NCBI GenBank assembly: GCA_001767455.1 | Contig: MELC01000038.1 | Span: forward strand, 1 to 33,608 | Direction: 5' to 3' | DNA length: 33,608 nucleotides | Source: Acidobacteria bacterium RIFCSPLOWO2_12_FULL_66_21 | Lineage (GTDB): Bacteria; Acidobacteriota; Vicinamibacteria; Vicinamibacterales; 2-12-FULL-66-21 | Shown: piece by piece, positions 14,893-22,953 of the stretch | Position numbering within the stretch: position 1 is the stretch's first letter | Layout: each line of letters begins with the position of its first letter | Position numbers and translations under genes: made by a program | The notes under the pieces: model-generated | Databases searched by the model: none | What the model was told of the DNA's origin: nothing | Seen by the model: only the letters and a program-made list of their open reading frames with translations

Positions 14893-15536
14893 CGGATCCC
14901 TTCTGGCCCGCCACGAGCCTTGTCGAGGGGCCCGCCACGAGCTTTGTCGAAGGGCCCGCCCTGAGCCTTGTCGAAGGGCTGCATCGCCGTGCGCACCGCA
15001 CCGGCGAACTCGTCGAGCGACATCGGCCGGCGGGCCGGATCGCCGCGCTTGACGACTTCCACCGCGTCGCCGCGCGCCTGGATCAGGGGCGGCAGCACGA
15101 TTCGCCGCCCGGTCTGCGGGTCGACGCGGACGCGGTACAGCCCCTGGCTCAGACCGAAGACATGCGGCACGCCCGATCCCTGCGACGTGAGGAACAGAAT
15201 CGCTTCGTCCCCCTCGTGGAACTCGGGCGCGCCGATCATCACGTTCTTGTAGCGGCCGATCCGGCCGCCGGGCACCGTGAACGTGAGGGTGTCGGGCGGG
15301 CTGCCCGGACCAGGGTCGAGGGGGGCGCCTTTCAAGTACGTGCCCGGCTCGACGGTCACCACCGTGTCGATGCGGCGGCGATTGTCACGCCACTCCGCCC
15401 GCACGTCGACGACGCGGCCGTGGACGATGATCTGAGAGGAGGCGACAACTTCACGGAAGTCCGCGGGGACGAGGACCGTTGCGCCGAGCGCGGTGGCGGC
15501 GCTCAGCAGAACCAGCGGGAGAACGAGTCGGCGCAT
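14889..15536 (-). CDS. secreted protein with repeat-derived C-terminus
   Basis: 215 residues. The signal peptide (MRRLVLPLVLLSAATALGAT) directs export. The core (residues about 22-185) has beta-like segments VHGRVVDVRAEW, IDTVVTVEPGTYL, DTLTFTVPGGRIG and AILFLTSQ that I do not assign to a family. The last 25 or so residues are PFDKAQGG, PFDKARGG, PLDKARGG, P, encoded by three 24-bp DNA units; this tail looks like an intergenic repeat read as protein. The stop overlaps the start of the matrixin gene (ATGA), so translation of the protease probably depends on this frame. A partner or regulator of the protease is a guess from position only. Confidence 0.8.
   Translation of the reverse strand: MRRLVLPLVLLSAATALGATVLVPADFREVVASSQIIVHGRVVDVRAEWRDNRRRIDTVVTVEPGTYLKGAPLDPGPGSPPDTLTFTVPGGRIGRYKNVMIGAPEFHEGDEAILFLTSQGSGVPHVFGLSQGLYRVRVDPQTGRRIVLPPLIQARGDAVEVVKRGDPARRPMSLDEFAGAVRTAMQPFDKAQGGPFDKARGGPLDKARGGPEGIR
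14906..14979. repeat. three 24-bp units of a GAGCCTTGTCGA repeat
   Basis: GCCCGCCACGAGCCTTGTCG and two near copies start at 14906, 14930 and 14954, a 24-bp period. The core CCTGAGCCTTGTCGAAGGG is an imperfect palindrome-like motif that, from general knowledge, recurs in intergenic regions of many high-GC bacteria. Here all three units lie inside a coding sequence and keep its frame. Confidence 0.8.
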
Positions 15537-15547
15537 ATCATCGAAGT

Positions 15548-16729
15548 CTATCTCAAAGGCCCTTCGGCGACGCTCGGGGCGGGCGCGCGCGCTTCGCGCG
15601 CGACGCGCACGACGGCGGCTGCCGCCCGCGCGCTGGCGCCTCTGCTGCCGAGCTTGTCGCGGACCTCGCGAAGATCGGCGCGGACGCGCGAGGCGTGCTC
15701 CTCGTTCGTCAGCACGCGCAGCGCTTCACGCGCGACCGCCTCGGGCGTGAACGCACCCTGAATCAGCTCGGGAACGACCGGCCGCCCGGCAACGAGATTC
15801 GCCATCGCGTACGTGGTGACGCGCACGAACGGCTTGCCAAGCCGGTACGTCAGCGGCGAAAGACGATACACGACGACCATGGGACATTCGTGGATCGCTG
15901 CCTGCACGGTGACCGTTCCCGACGCGACCAGGGCCACGTCAGCCGCAGCGAGCACGGCGTCGGCGCGTCCCTCCACGATCGCGGCCGGCTGCGCGCCACC
16001 CGCGGCGACGAGCGAGAGCGGCTCGAAAGCGGCGTCGGACAGATTCGGCGCCCGCGCGACCAGGAACTGCGCGCCGGGGATCCGTTCGCGGATGACGAGC
16101 GCGGCCCGCGACAGGTCCGGCAGGATCGCGTGTATCTCGTTCGGACGGCTGCCGGGCAGAATCGCGACAACCGGTCGCGAAGGATCGAGCGCGGCGCTCG
16201 CGAGGAAACGCTCTCGCGGTTCCGGCGCGTCGATGGTGTCGAGCAACGGATGCCCCACCCATTCGACCGGGACGCCCGCTTCGCGGTAGATCGCCTCCTC
16301 GAAGGGGAAGATCACGAGCACGCGATCGACCATCCGCTTCATGGTCTTCATGCGCCCGCGGCGCCACGCCCAGAGCTGCGGGCTGATGTAGTAGACAATC
16401 GGCACGCCGAGCTTGTGGAGCGCGCGGCCGAGCGTGAAATTGAAATCAGGGAAATCGATGGCGACAAACACGTCCGGGCGCGAGGCGACGGCGTCCGCAA
16501 CCAGCCGCCGGTAGGTCGCATAGGTCCGCGGCAGGACCCGCGCGACCTCGAGGAGGCCGGTCACCGACAGGCCGCTGAAGTCCCCCACGAGCGACGCGCC
16601 GGCCGCTTTGAGCCGATCGCCGCCCAGCCCGATGATGACGGCCGACCTCTCGATGCGCAGGATTTCCGACGCCAGCGCTCCGGCGTAAAGATCGCCGGAT
16701 GGCTCGCCGCAGGAGATCATCACGCGCAC
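15548..16729 (-). CDS. lpxB: lipid-A-disaccharide synthase LpxB
   Basis: 393 residues. LpxB (GT19) joins UDP-2,3-diacylglucosamine and lipid X into the lipid A disaccharide at the inner membrane. Family marks: N-terminal VRVMISCGEPSGDLYAG, then AIDFPDFNFTLGRALHKLGV, YYISPQLWAWRRGRMKTMKR, FPFEEAIYREAGVPVEWVGHPLLD, LPGSRPNEI and VASGTVTVQAA. Start: GTG at 16729 gives the usual MR(I/V) beginning; an ATG at 16720 is the alternative. It begins 10 bp after the stop of the inactive M16 gene, so it is likely in that operon. The C-terminus RAPAPSVAEGPLR is encoded by a sequence like the GAGCGT..CGAAGGG repeat class, an apparent late addition. Confidence 0.95.
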   Translation of the reverse strand: MRVMISCGEPSGDLYAGALASEILRIERSAVIIGLGGDRLKAAGASLVGDFSGLSVTGLLEVARVLPRTYATYRRLVADAVASRPDVFVAIDFPDFNFTLGRALHKLGVPIVYYISPQLWAWRRGRMKTMKRMVDRVLVIFPFEEAIYREAGVPVEWVGHPLLDTIDAPEPRERFLASAALDPSRPVVAILPGSRPNEIHAILPDLSRAALVIRERIPGAQFLVARAPNLSDAAFEPLSLVAAGGAQPAAIVEGRADAVLAAADVALVASGTVTVQAAIHECPMVVVYRLSPLTYRLGKPFVRVTTYAMANLVAGRPVVPELIQGAFTPEAVAREALRVLTNEEHASRVRADLREVRDKLGSRGASARAAAAVVRVAREARAPAPSVAEGPLR

Positions 16730-16739
16730 GAGAGCGACT

Positions 16740-18938
16740 CTAGGTTCCGCTCGGGCGGATGAACAGCGCCGGGTCGAGCGGGACGTTGTACTGAAAGGTG
16801 CGGACCGTGCGCTCGACGACCGGCGTGCCGTTGCGGGACACGGTCGTGTGGAACGCGACCTTGACGCCATCGACGTCGCGATAATCCGAGAAGGCTTCCT
16901 CGGCAACCGCGCCGTCGAGGCCGGCGTAGCGCTGCCGCGCGAGCAACCCGGTCTCGCGGTCGATCGTCAGCGTCGTGGGACGCATCCCCGCGCCGGTGAC
17001 TTCGAGCACCGCAAGCGTGCGACCCCCCTCGGTCGCGTCGGGGAGGCGCGTGGCCGACAGCCTGCCCGCCGCGAGCGCCAGCAGCATCGGGACCGTGTCG
17101 CGCTGCACGCTGGCGCGCATCTCCGCGACGTACTGCGGCGGCGCCGGCTGGACTCCGTGCTCCTGGTCCTGCACCCAGAACTCGCCGTTGTTGAACACCT
17201 GGACGCGAGGACCGGCATCCGTCCGGGCCTCCATGCGGAATCCGCCCGGGTACCGAATGGCATAGGACACGTCCGCTGTCCCTCCGGCAGCCAGCACCTT
17301 CACCGTCGTGGCCATCCTGATCGTGCGTATGGACCGCAGGAGATCCAGCCCGCCTTTCGCCTCGAGCGCACGCGCGACGATCGCCCGAACGTCGTCACCA
17401 TCCGCCGTCCGTCCCGCCGGGCCGGCCGCCTGCGTGCGAAACGCAATCGGCTCCATCCGCGCGCCGCCGCTGCCGCCGCGCCGCCGCAGATCCGGCGAGG
17501 CGAGGTCCAGCGATCCAAGCGGGATCTGCTCGACGCGATCGAAGCCGACGCCGGCAAGACGTTTGGCGAAGACCGAGGCGTCTCCGACCAGCACGATGGA
17601 CAACCGGTCGGGGTGCAGGTATTCCCGCGCCACGCGCTGGATATCGTCGAGCGTGACGGCGCCCACCCGCTCGCGGTACGTCTGCAGCTCGTTCAGGTCG
17701 AGGCCGTAGAACACGGCGTTGAGCACCTGGAGCGCGATCGCCCCCGGCGTCTCAATCGTGAGCGGGAAATTGCCCATGAGATAGGCCTGCGCGTCCTCGA
17801 GCTCGCGGGCCTGCACGCGCTGGCGCTGCAGCCTCGAAATCTCGTCGACGATCAAACGCAGCGTCTCGGCCGTCGTCGAGGATTTCGTGTCGGTGTCGGC
17901 GACGATGTCGCCGCTCTCCTTCAGCGCGTTGAGGTCCGCCGACGCCCCGTAGGTCAGGCCCCGCTCGGAGCGCAGCACGCGGTGCAGGCGATTGCCTCCC
18001 TCGCCGCCGAGGATCTTCGTCGCGATGTCGAGCGCGAAATAGTCCGGATGCCGTCGTGGCAGCGCGACGTTGCCGACGCGGATCTCCGTCTGGACGGCGC
18101 CGGGGCGGTCGATAATCACCACCCGCCCGGTCGGCGGCGGCGGATCCCCCGGCTTCGCGTCGCTGACCTCGACGCGGCCCCAGCTCCCGAAGGCGCGCTC
18201 CACCGACTTGAACGCCTCCTCCGGCTCGGTGTCGCCCACCACCGCGAGGATGGCGTTGTTGGCCCCGAACCACTTCCTGTGAAACGCCTTCAGGTCCGCC
18301 TGCGTGACGGCGCGGATCGAGTCGGGCGTGCCCGATCCGGGCCTGCCGTACGGATGGAACCCGAAGACGAGCCGATCGAACACGGCGCCGGCCAGGTAGT
18401 CGGGATCGTCGTAGCTGACCTGCAGCCCCGAGAGAATCTGCTGCCGCTGCCGCTCGATCTCCTGCGGCGCGAACGAGGGATTGCGCGCCAGGTCTGCCAG
18501 GAGGTCGAGCCCGACGTCGAGGCTGTCCTTCATGACCGCGGCGTTGATGAAGGTCAGCTCGGTCACGGCGCCCGTGCCGAGCGCGCCGCCGATCGAGTCG
18601 ATCGTGGTGGCGATGTTTTCGGCCGTGCGCGTTGTCGTGCCTTGATCGAGCAGTGCCGCCGCGAGGTTCGCCACGCCGGGCTTGTCCTGCGGCTCCTGCG
18701 CCTGGCCGGCCCGGACGATGAGCCGCAGGCTGACGGCGGGCTGCTCGTGGTGCGACACCGCGATCACCTGCAACCCGTTGGGCAGCGTCCGCAGCTGGTA
18801 CGGCGGGAATTTCACCTCGCGGGCCGGCAGCGGGCGCGGCGGCCGTTCCGACGGCCAGTCGGGCGCCTGCGCCCGCGACACCGTGGCGAGCGTCAGGCAC
18901 AGGGTGGCGAGCGCGGCAACGCGAAGGCGTGATGTCAT
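16740..18938 (-). CDS. M16 peptidase-like protein, inactive type, with C-terminal lipoprotein-like domain
   Basis: 732 residues from the ATG at 18938 (a GTG at 18941 is in the same frame). A signal peptide ends near SRAQAP. Residues about 45-480 are two M16 (pitrilysin) halves: TLPNGLQVIAVSHHEQPAVS, GVANLAAALLDQGT, then LGGEGGNRLHRVLRSERGLTYG. The HxxEH zinc motif is absent (the matching place reads AALLDQGT), so this is the non-catalytic partner, as in two-subunit M16B enzymes. Residues about 510-732 are an extra domain (ALEAKGGLDLLRSIRTIRMA, VFNNGEFWVQDQE, SDYRDVDGVKVAFHT) resembling the outer-membrane lipoprotein-sorting (LolA/LppX-like) fold. The active partner is directly upstream, with no gap or only 3 bp between. 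Periplasmic location inferred. Confidence 0.92.
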   Translation of the reverse strand: MTSRLRVAALATLCLTLATVSRAQAPDWPSERPPRPLPAREVKFPPYQLRTLPNGLQVIAVSHHEQPAVSLRLIVRAGQAQEPQDKPGVANLAAALLDQGTTTRTAENIATTIDSIGGALGTGAVTELTFINAAVMKDSLDVGLDLLADLARNPSFAPQEIERQRQQILSGLQVSYDDPDYLAGAVFDRLVFGFHPYGRPGSGTPDSIRAVTQADLKAFHRKWFGANNAILAVVGDTEPEEAFKSVERAFGSWGRVEVSDAKPGDPPPPTGRVVIIDRPGAVQTEIRVGNVALPRRHPDYFALDIATKILGGEGGNRLHRVLRSERGLTYGASADLNALKESGDIVADTDTKSSTTAETLRLIVDEISRLQRQRVQARELEDAQAYLMGNFPLTIETPGAIALQVLNAVFYGLDLNELQTYRERVGAVTLDDIQRVAREYLHPDRLSIVLVGDASVFAKRLAGVGFDRVEQIPLGSLDLASPDLRRRGGSGGARMEPIAFRTQAAGPAGRTADGDDVRAIVARALEAKGGLDLLRSIRTIRMATTVKVLAAGGTADVSYAIRYPGGFRMEARTDAGPRVQVFNNGEFWVQDQEHGVQPAPPQYVAEMRASVQRDTVPMLLALAAGRLSATRLPDATEGGRTLAVLEVTGAGMRPTTLTIDRETGLLARQRYAGLDGAVAEEAFSDYRDVDGVKVAFHTTVSRNGTPVVERTVRTFQYNVPLDPALFIRPSGT

Positions 18939-18941
18939 CAC

Positions 18942-20333
18942 CTACCGCCCTCCCCTGCCGCCAGCCGCACCCTTGGGCATGACGGTAATCACGAGGCGGT
19001 TCTCAAGCGTGAAGTACTTGCGCGCGACGCGCTGCACGTCGGCCACCGTGATGTTCATGAAGATGTCGAATTCGTCGTCGGCGGTCGCCAGCCCGCCCCG
19101 CCCGTCGTGGATGACCGCGGCGTGCCCGAGCGTCATCGCCTTGTCCTTGTTGGACTCGCGGCTGAAGATGTAGTCGCGGGAGAACTGGTTCTTCGCCTGC
19201 TGCAGCTCCGCGGCGGAGATCGGTTCGTTCCGGAGCCGATCCAGCTCCGCGATGAGGGCGTGGGTGGTCTCGTCGGTCGACTTGCCGGGCTGGACGATGG
19301 CCACGGCAAAAAACAGATTCGGATCCTCGATGATGTTGCCCTGTCCAAACGCGGCGAGCGCGAGCTGCTTCTCGTAGACCAGGCTGCGGTAGATCCGCGA
19401 GCTCTGCCCGTCCGAGAGCACTTTCGCGGCGACGTGGAGCGGATACGAATCCGGGTTCCCGTCGAACGTGATGTGGTGTGCGACGATCACGGCGGGCAGC
19501 GGCCAGGTCTCCTCGAGCGTCACGCGCCGCTCTTTCGTCTGCGGCGGCTCCTGTGGGATGTCGCGCGGCACCGGGCGCGTGGCCTTGGGGACACGTCCGA
19601 GATACTGCGTCACCAGCCCGAGGGCTTCCTTGGCGTCGAAGTCCCCGACGAGCACGAGCGTGGCGTTCGCCGGGACGTAGTAGGTGTGAAAGAAGTCGCG
19701 CACGTCGTCGATCGACGCCGCCTCGAGATCCTTCATGCTGCCGATCGTCGGATGCTTGTACGGATGCACCGTGAACGCCTGGTCGTAGATGATCTCGTTC
19801 AGCCGGCCGTACGGCTGGTTCTCGATCCGCATCCGGCGCTCTTCCTTGACGACCTCGCGCTCGGTCTTGAAGACCGACTCGTCGATCCGGAGCGACGCCA
19901 TGCGGTCCGCCTCGAGCCACAACACGAGCGGCAGGTACTGCGCGGGCGTGGTTTCCCAGAAGACCGTGGCGTCCTCGGTGGTGTAGGCGTTGCTCTGCCC
20001 GCCGATGCTCGAAATCCACGAGGGATGCCCCTCGGGCTCGACGTTCTTCGACCCCTTGAACATCATGTGCTCGAACAGGTGCGCAAAGCCGGTGCGCCCC
20101 GGCTTCTCGTTCTTCGAGCCCACGTGATACCAGATCTCGGTCTGCACGATCGGCGTCGAGTGGTCCTCGAGAAACACCACGCGCAGCCCGTTCGGGAGCG
20201 TGCTGGTCGTGTAGGCCAGCCGGTTGGGACGGGATGCGGCGGACGCGAGCGGATCGAAGGCGATGCCGAGAGCGGCGCCGGCAAGCGCGGCGGCGGCCGG
20301 GCGCAGGAAACGTCGAAGGCTGGCCTGGTTCAT
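18942..20333 (-). CDS. M16 family zinc metallopeptidase, catalytic subunit
   Basis: 463 residues. The first 32 or so are a signal or Tat-like leader (RRFLRPAAAALAGAALG, then LASAASRPN), placing it in the periplasm. The M16 motif is intact in GRTGFAHLFEHMMFKG: His 85, Glu 88 and His 89, with the third ligand Glu 164 in VVKEERRM, 75 residues on as the family requires. The second M16 half contains the usual substrate-side features (YKHPTIGSMKDLEAASIDDV, VLSDGQSSRIYRSLVYEKQL). It is followed directly by the inactive M16 gene, so the pair probably forms a heterodimer degrading peptides. It lies downstream of lpxD on the same strand. Confidence 0.95.
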   Translation of the reverse strand: MNQASLRRFLRPAAAALAGAALGIAFDPLASAASRPNRLAYTTSTLPNGLRVVFLEDHSTPIVQTEIWYHVGSKNEKPGRTGFAHLFEHMMFKGSKNVEPEGHPSWISSIGGQSNAYTTEDATVFWETTPAQYLPLVLWLEADRMASLRIDESVFKTEREVVKEERRMRIENQPYGRLNEIIYDQAFTVHPYKHPTIGSMKDLEAASIDDVRDFFHTYYVPANATLVLVGDFDAKEALGLVTQYLGRVPKATRPVPRDIPQEPPQTKERRVTLEETWPLPAVIVAHHITFDGNPDSYPLHVAAKVLSDGQSSRIYRSLVYEKQLALAAFGQGNIIEDPNLFFAVAIVQPGKSTDETTHALIAELDRLRNEPISAAELQQAKNQFSRDYIFSRESNKDKAMTLGHAAVIHDGRGGLATADDEFDIFMNITVADVQRVARKYFTLENRLVITVMPKGAAGGRGGR

Positions 20334-20369
20334 GGGTAGATCAGATTATGGCACGGGGGAGAAGCAGTC

Positions 20370-21401
20370 CTACTTCGACTCGAGCTTCGACTCGAGCGCG
20401 CGAAGCCGGTCCTCCAGCTCAGCCAGCGTCTTGCGGAGCTCCGGCAGCTTGCGGAAGACCACGGACGACTTCAGCCAGTCGCGGTTCGGGATCGCGGGGT
20501 AGCCGGAGACGAACGAACCCGGGTCGACACTGTTCGGAATGCCGGTCTGCGCGGTCGCGATCGTGCCTTTGCCGATCGTCAGGTGGCCAGCCACGCCGAC
20601 CTGGCCGGCAAGGGTGACGCCGTCCTCGATCACCGTGCTGCCGGCAATGCCGACCTGGCCCGCCAGCAGGACGTTTCGCCCCAGCGTGACGCCGTGCGCC
20701 ACCTGCACCAGGTTGTCGATCTTCGAGCCCGCGCCGATGCGGGTCTCGCCGACCGCGGGACGATCGATCGCGGCGTTCGCCCCGATCTCCACGTCGTCTT
20801 CGATCACGACGCCGCCGACCTGCGGGATCTTGTAGTGCGCGCCTTCGGGAGTCCGCGCGAACCCAAAGCCGTCGCTGCCGATGATCGCGCCGTCCTGGAT
20901 GATCACACGGTTGCCGATCCGCACGCGTTCGCGGACCGACGCGTGCGCGTGCACGACGCAGTCCTCCCCAATCTCCGCGCCGCGCCCGATGGTCACATGT
21001 GGATGGACCAGCGTGCGCGCGCCGACCCGCGCGCCTTCCCCAACGGCGGCGAACGGCCCGATCGACGCATCGGCCGCAATCGTGGCGGTCGTGTCCACGC
21101 TGGCCAGCCGATGGACGCCCGGCGGCGGACGCCAGAGGTCGGCGAACAGTTCCATGGCCTTCGCGAATGCCAGGTAGGGGTGGGGGCTCCGCAGTACGGC
21201 GCAGGGCGCGCCCTCCGCCAGTTCGCCCGCGATCACCGCGGAGGCGCGGGTCCGCGTCAGCTCCGCGTGGTACTTGGGATTGGCGAAGAAGGTCAGGTCC
21301 CCTTCGGCGGCGTCCTCGATCGCGGCGACGCGGCGGATCTCGATCTCGCCGTCTCCCTGCAGGCGGCAGTCCAGTCGTTCGGCAATCTCGCGGAGCTTCA
21401 A
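20370..21401 (-). CDS. lpxD: UDP-3-O-acylglucosamine N-acyltransferase LpxD
   Basis: 343 residues from a TTG at 21401 (reading [20 protein letters not shown]). LpxD adds the amide-linked acyl chain in lipid A synthesis. The N-terminal uridine-binding domain ([20 protein letters not shown]) is followed by a left-handed beta-helix of hexapeptide repeats ([38 protein letters not shown]) and the region [20 protein letters not shown] with the likely catalytic His at 236. The C-terminal helix ([20 protein letters not shown]) is typical. The frame is open to an ATG at 21467, but that stretch is translated fold-back repeat ([10 protein letters not shown]), so the TTG start is preferred; it has no clear ribosome site. 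The gene heads the row lpxD, M16, M16, lpxB. Confidence 0.93.
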   Translation of the reverse strand: MKLREIAERLDCRLQGDGEIEIRRVAAIEDAAEGDLTFFANPKYHAELTRTRASAVIAGELAEGAPCAVLRSPHPYLAFAKAMELFADLWRPPPGVHRLASVDTTATIAADASIGPFAAVGEGARVGARTLVHPHVTIGRGAEIGEDCVVHAHASVRERVRIGNRVIIQDGAIIGSDGFGFARTPEGAHYKIPQVGGVVIEDDVEIGANAAIDRPAVGETRIGAGSKIDNLVQVAHGVTLGRNVLLAGQVGIAGSTVIEDGVTLAGQVGVAGHLTIGKGTIATAQTGIPNSVDPGSFVSGYPAIPNRDWLKSSVVFRKLPELRKTLAELEDRLRALESKLESK

Positions 21402-21421
21402 CAGGGGGCAGTATAGAACCT

Positions 21422-21542
21422 CCAACGCCCAACTCCCAACTCCCAACGCCCAACGCCCAATTCCCAATCCCCAACTCCCAATTCCCAGTTTGGAAGTTGG
21501 AAGTTGGAAGTTGGAAGTTGGGAGTTGGGAGTTGGGAGTTTG
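21422..21542. repeat. fold-back 7-bp repeat array (CCCAACT / AGTTGGG)
   Basis: From 21428 nine head-to-tail 7-bp units (CCCAACT, CCCAACT, CCCAACG, CCCAACG, CCCAATT, CCCAATC, CCCAACT, CCCAATT, CCCAGTT) are followed at 21491 by seven units of the complementary type (four TGGAAGT, then three TGGGAGT). The two halves can pair into a long imperfect hairpin. It lies between the divergent lpxD and the Mit_KHE1-like gene, so it is not a terminator; the promoters of both genes would have to sit in or beside it. Confidence 0.85.
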
Positions 21543-21559
21543 CTATCGTAAGCAGCGGA

Positions 21560-22267
21560 ATGGACGTCTACTTGATTCCCGTCGGCGTGGAGCAGTACGA
21601 GCTCTATTGCGAAGAGCCCGACGATCATCCCGAGGAGGAACTGCCGCGCGGCTTCTTCCGGAAGATGAAGCGCCGCTTCTCGATGAAGCGCCGCTTCTCG
21701 ATGATGCTCGCCGAGGCGGAACGCGAACGGCGCCACGGCCACGTCGATCGCCGGCATGAAGGGGGGATCGCGCGCGGCCGCGCGCGCATGATGCGGTGGG
21801 TGGCGGAGGCGGTCGCCGAGCAACGGCTGTTGTGGCATCTTCGCCGCCGCGACGCCGTCGCCCTGCTCCATCCGGACGACATGGAGGAGCCGCGCGCCCG
21901 CGAGCTCGTTCGCCGCCAGCTCGCGCGCGATTTCGACAAGCACCGGTTCTGGCTGATCGTCGATTCGCTCGCCTTCATCACGTCGGGCCTGCTCTTTCTC
22001 GTGCCCGGCCCGAATCTCATCGCCTACTATTTCGCGTTTCGCATGGTGGGGCACTACCTGTCCATCCGCGGCGCGCGGCACGGCCTGAACTCTGTACAGT
22101 GGAACCCGGCAGGCAGCGAAGCGCTGTCGTCGCTGCGCGGGGCGATCGATCTCGATGCGACCGGACGCGACGAGCGCGTCCGCCAGGTGGAAGCGGCGCT
22201 AGGGCTCGAGCACCTCGCGAAGTTCTTCGAGCGGACAGCGGGCGCACCCTCTGGCGGCAGGGGCTGA
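21560..22267 (+). CDS. Mit_KHE1-like membrane protein
   Basis: 235 residues. The N-terminus [20 protein letters not shown] and the core [39 protein letters not shown] resemble the family of mitochondrial K+/H+ exchange-related proteins (Mit_KHE1). Residues about 35-75 are very basic ([16 protein letters not shown], with a 5-residue duplication). There are one or two membrane-spanning segments near residues 130-165. The ATG at 21560 is the first in frame after the repeat; no strong ribosome site is seen. Ion exchange is only inferred from the family name, and the bacterial members are not characterised to my knowledge. It is followed, on the opposite strand, by a small membrane peptide. Confidence 0.7.
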   Translation: MDVYLIPVGVEQYELYCEEPDDHPEEELPRGFFRKMKRRFSMKRRFSMMLAEAERERRHGHVDRRHEGGIARGRARMMRWVAEAVAEQRLLWHLRRRDAVALLHPDDMEEPRARELVRRQLARDFDKHRFWLIVDSLAFITSGLLFLVPGPNLIAYYFAFRMVGHYLSIRGARHGLNSVQWNPAGSEALSSLRGAIDLDATGRDERVRQVEAALGLEHLAKFFERTAGAPSGGRG

Positions 22268-22287
22268 CGCGTGTGTCGCGTTTGCGG

Positions 22288-22431
22288 TTACACTCGTCGT
22301 CCGCTGAGCAGGCGCAGCACGATCACGATGAGGGCGATGACCAGCAGGACGTGAACCAACCCGCCGGCCACGTGCATGGTGAATCCGAGAAGCCAGAGGA
22401 TCAACAGGATGACGACGATCGTCCAAAGCAT
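22288..22431 (-). CDS. 47-residue Lmo0937-type membrane peptide
   Basis: The ATG at 22431 has GGGAGG (reverse complement of 22439-22444) 7 bp upstream; the open frame before it is not credible. The product is MLWTIVVILLILWLLGFTMH followed by a short glycine turn and a second hydrophobic helix (HVLLVIALIVIVLRLLSG): two membrane helices, as in the Lmo0937 family of very small membrane proteins, often linked to stress. Function unknown. It is divergent from the MgtC gene with only 62 bp between. Confidence 0.85.
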   Translation of the reverse strand: MLWTIVVILLILWLLGFTMHVAGGLVHVLLVIALIVIVLRLLSGRRV

Positions 22432-22493
22432 CGAATGCCTCCCGCCGCACTCGTCGCGGCCGGGTGCTCCTCGTGCAAGTGAGATGCCACGAT

Positions 22494-22946
22494 ATGACTG
22501 CCCCACTCACCGACATTGAGCTGCTTCGCCGGCTGCTGCTTGCGGCCGGGCTTGGCGCCGCGATCGGACTCGAACGGGAACTGCGCCAGAAGAGCGCGGG
22601 CCTGCGCACCAACATGCTGATCGCCGTGGGTTCGGCGCTCTTCACGCTCCTGTCGGTGCAACTGGCTGCCGGCACCGGAGCGGACGTCACGCGGATTACC
22701 GCGCAGATCGTGACCGGCATCGGCTTCCTCGGCGCGGGCGCGATCCTGCGGACGCGTGACGGGGTGCGTGGGCTCACCACCGCCGCCACGGTCTGGGTCA
22801 ATGCCGCCGTGGGCATGGCGGCCGGCGGTGGCGAGTACCACCTGGCGCTCATCACCACCCTCGTCACGGTCGGCGTGCTGATCGTGCTGTCGCCGATCGA
22901 GGCGGCGCTCGATCGGCGGCTCTTCGGCCCACGCCGCGAAGGGTGA
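22494..22946 (+). CDS. MgtC/SapB family membrane protein
   Basis: 150 residues, with four or so hydrophobic helices. The family motifs are clear: GLGAAIGLERELRQKSAGLR, TNMLIAVGSALFTLLS, TGIGFLGAGAILR and GLTTAATVWVNAAVGMAAG. MgtC-type proteins sit in the inner membrane and are tied to Mg2+ limitation and, in some bacteria, ATP synthase control; this is the short form without the C-terminal ACT-like domain. The start at ATG 22494 (MTAPLTDIELL) fits; the frame is open 10 codons further. The gene ends 7 bp before the end of the convergent nuclease-like gene. The transported ion, if any, is unknown. Confidence 0.88.
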   Translation: MTAPLTDIELLRRLLLAAGLGAAIGLERELRQKSAGLRTNMLIAVGSALFTLLSVQLAAGTGADVTRITAQIVTGIGFLGAGAILRTRDGVRGLTTAATVWVNAAVGMAAGGGEYHLALITTLVTVGVLIVLSPIEAALDRRLFGPRREG

Positions 22947-22953
22947 CCAGCGG

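Noticed and set aside
15585-15612. GCGCGCGCGCTTCGCGCGCG palindrome as a regulatory site
   Set aside because: It lies within the end of lpxB and is expected from Arg/Ala codons in high-GC DNA.
16848-18932. 694-codon open frame on the plus strand
   Set aside because: Complement of the inactive M16 gene; low-complexity composition and no recognisable motif.
21422-21542. CRISPR array
   Set aside because: Units are 7 bp with no unique spacers and no cas genes nearby; the two halves are in opposite orientation.
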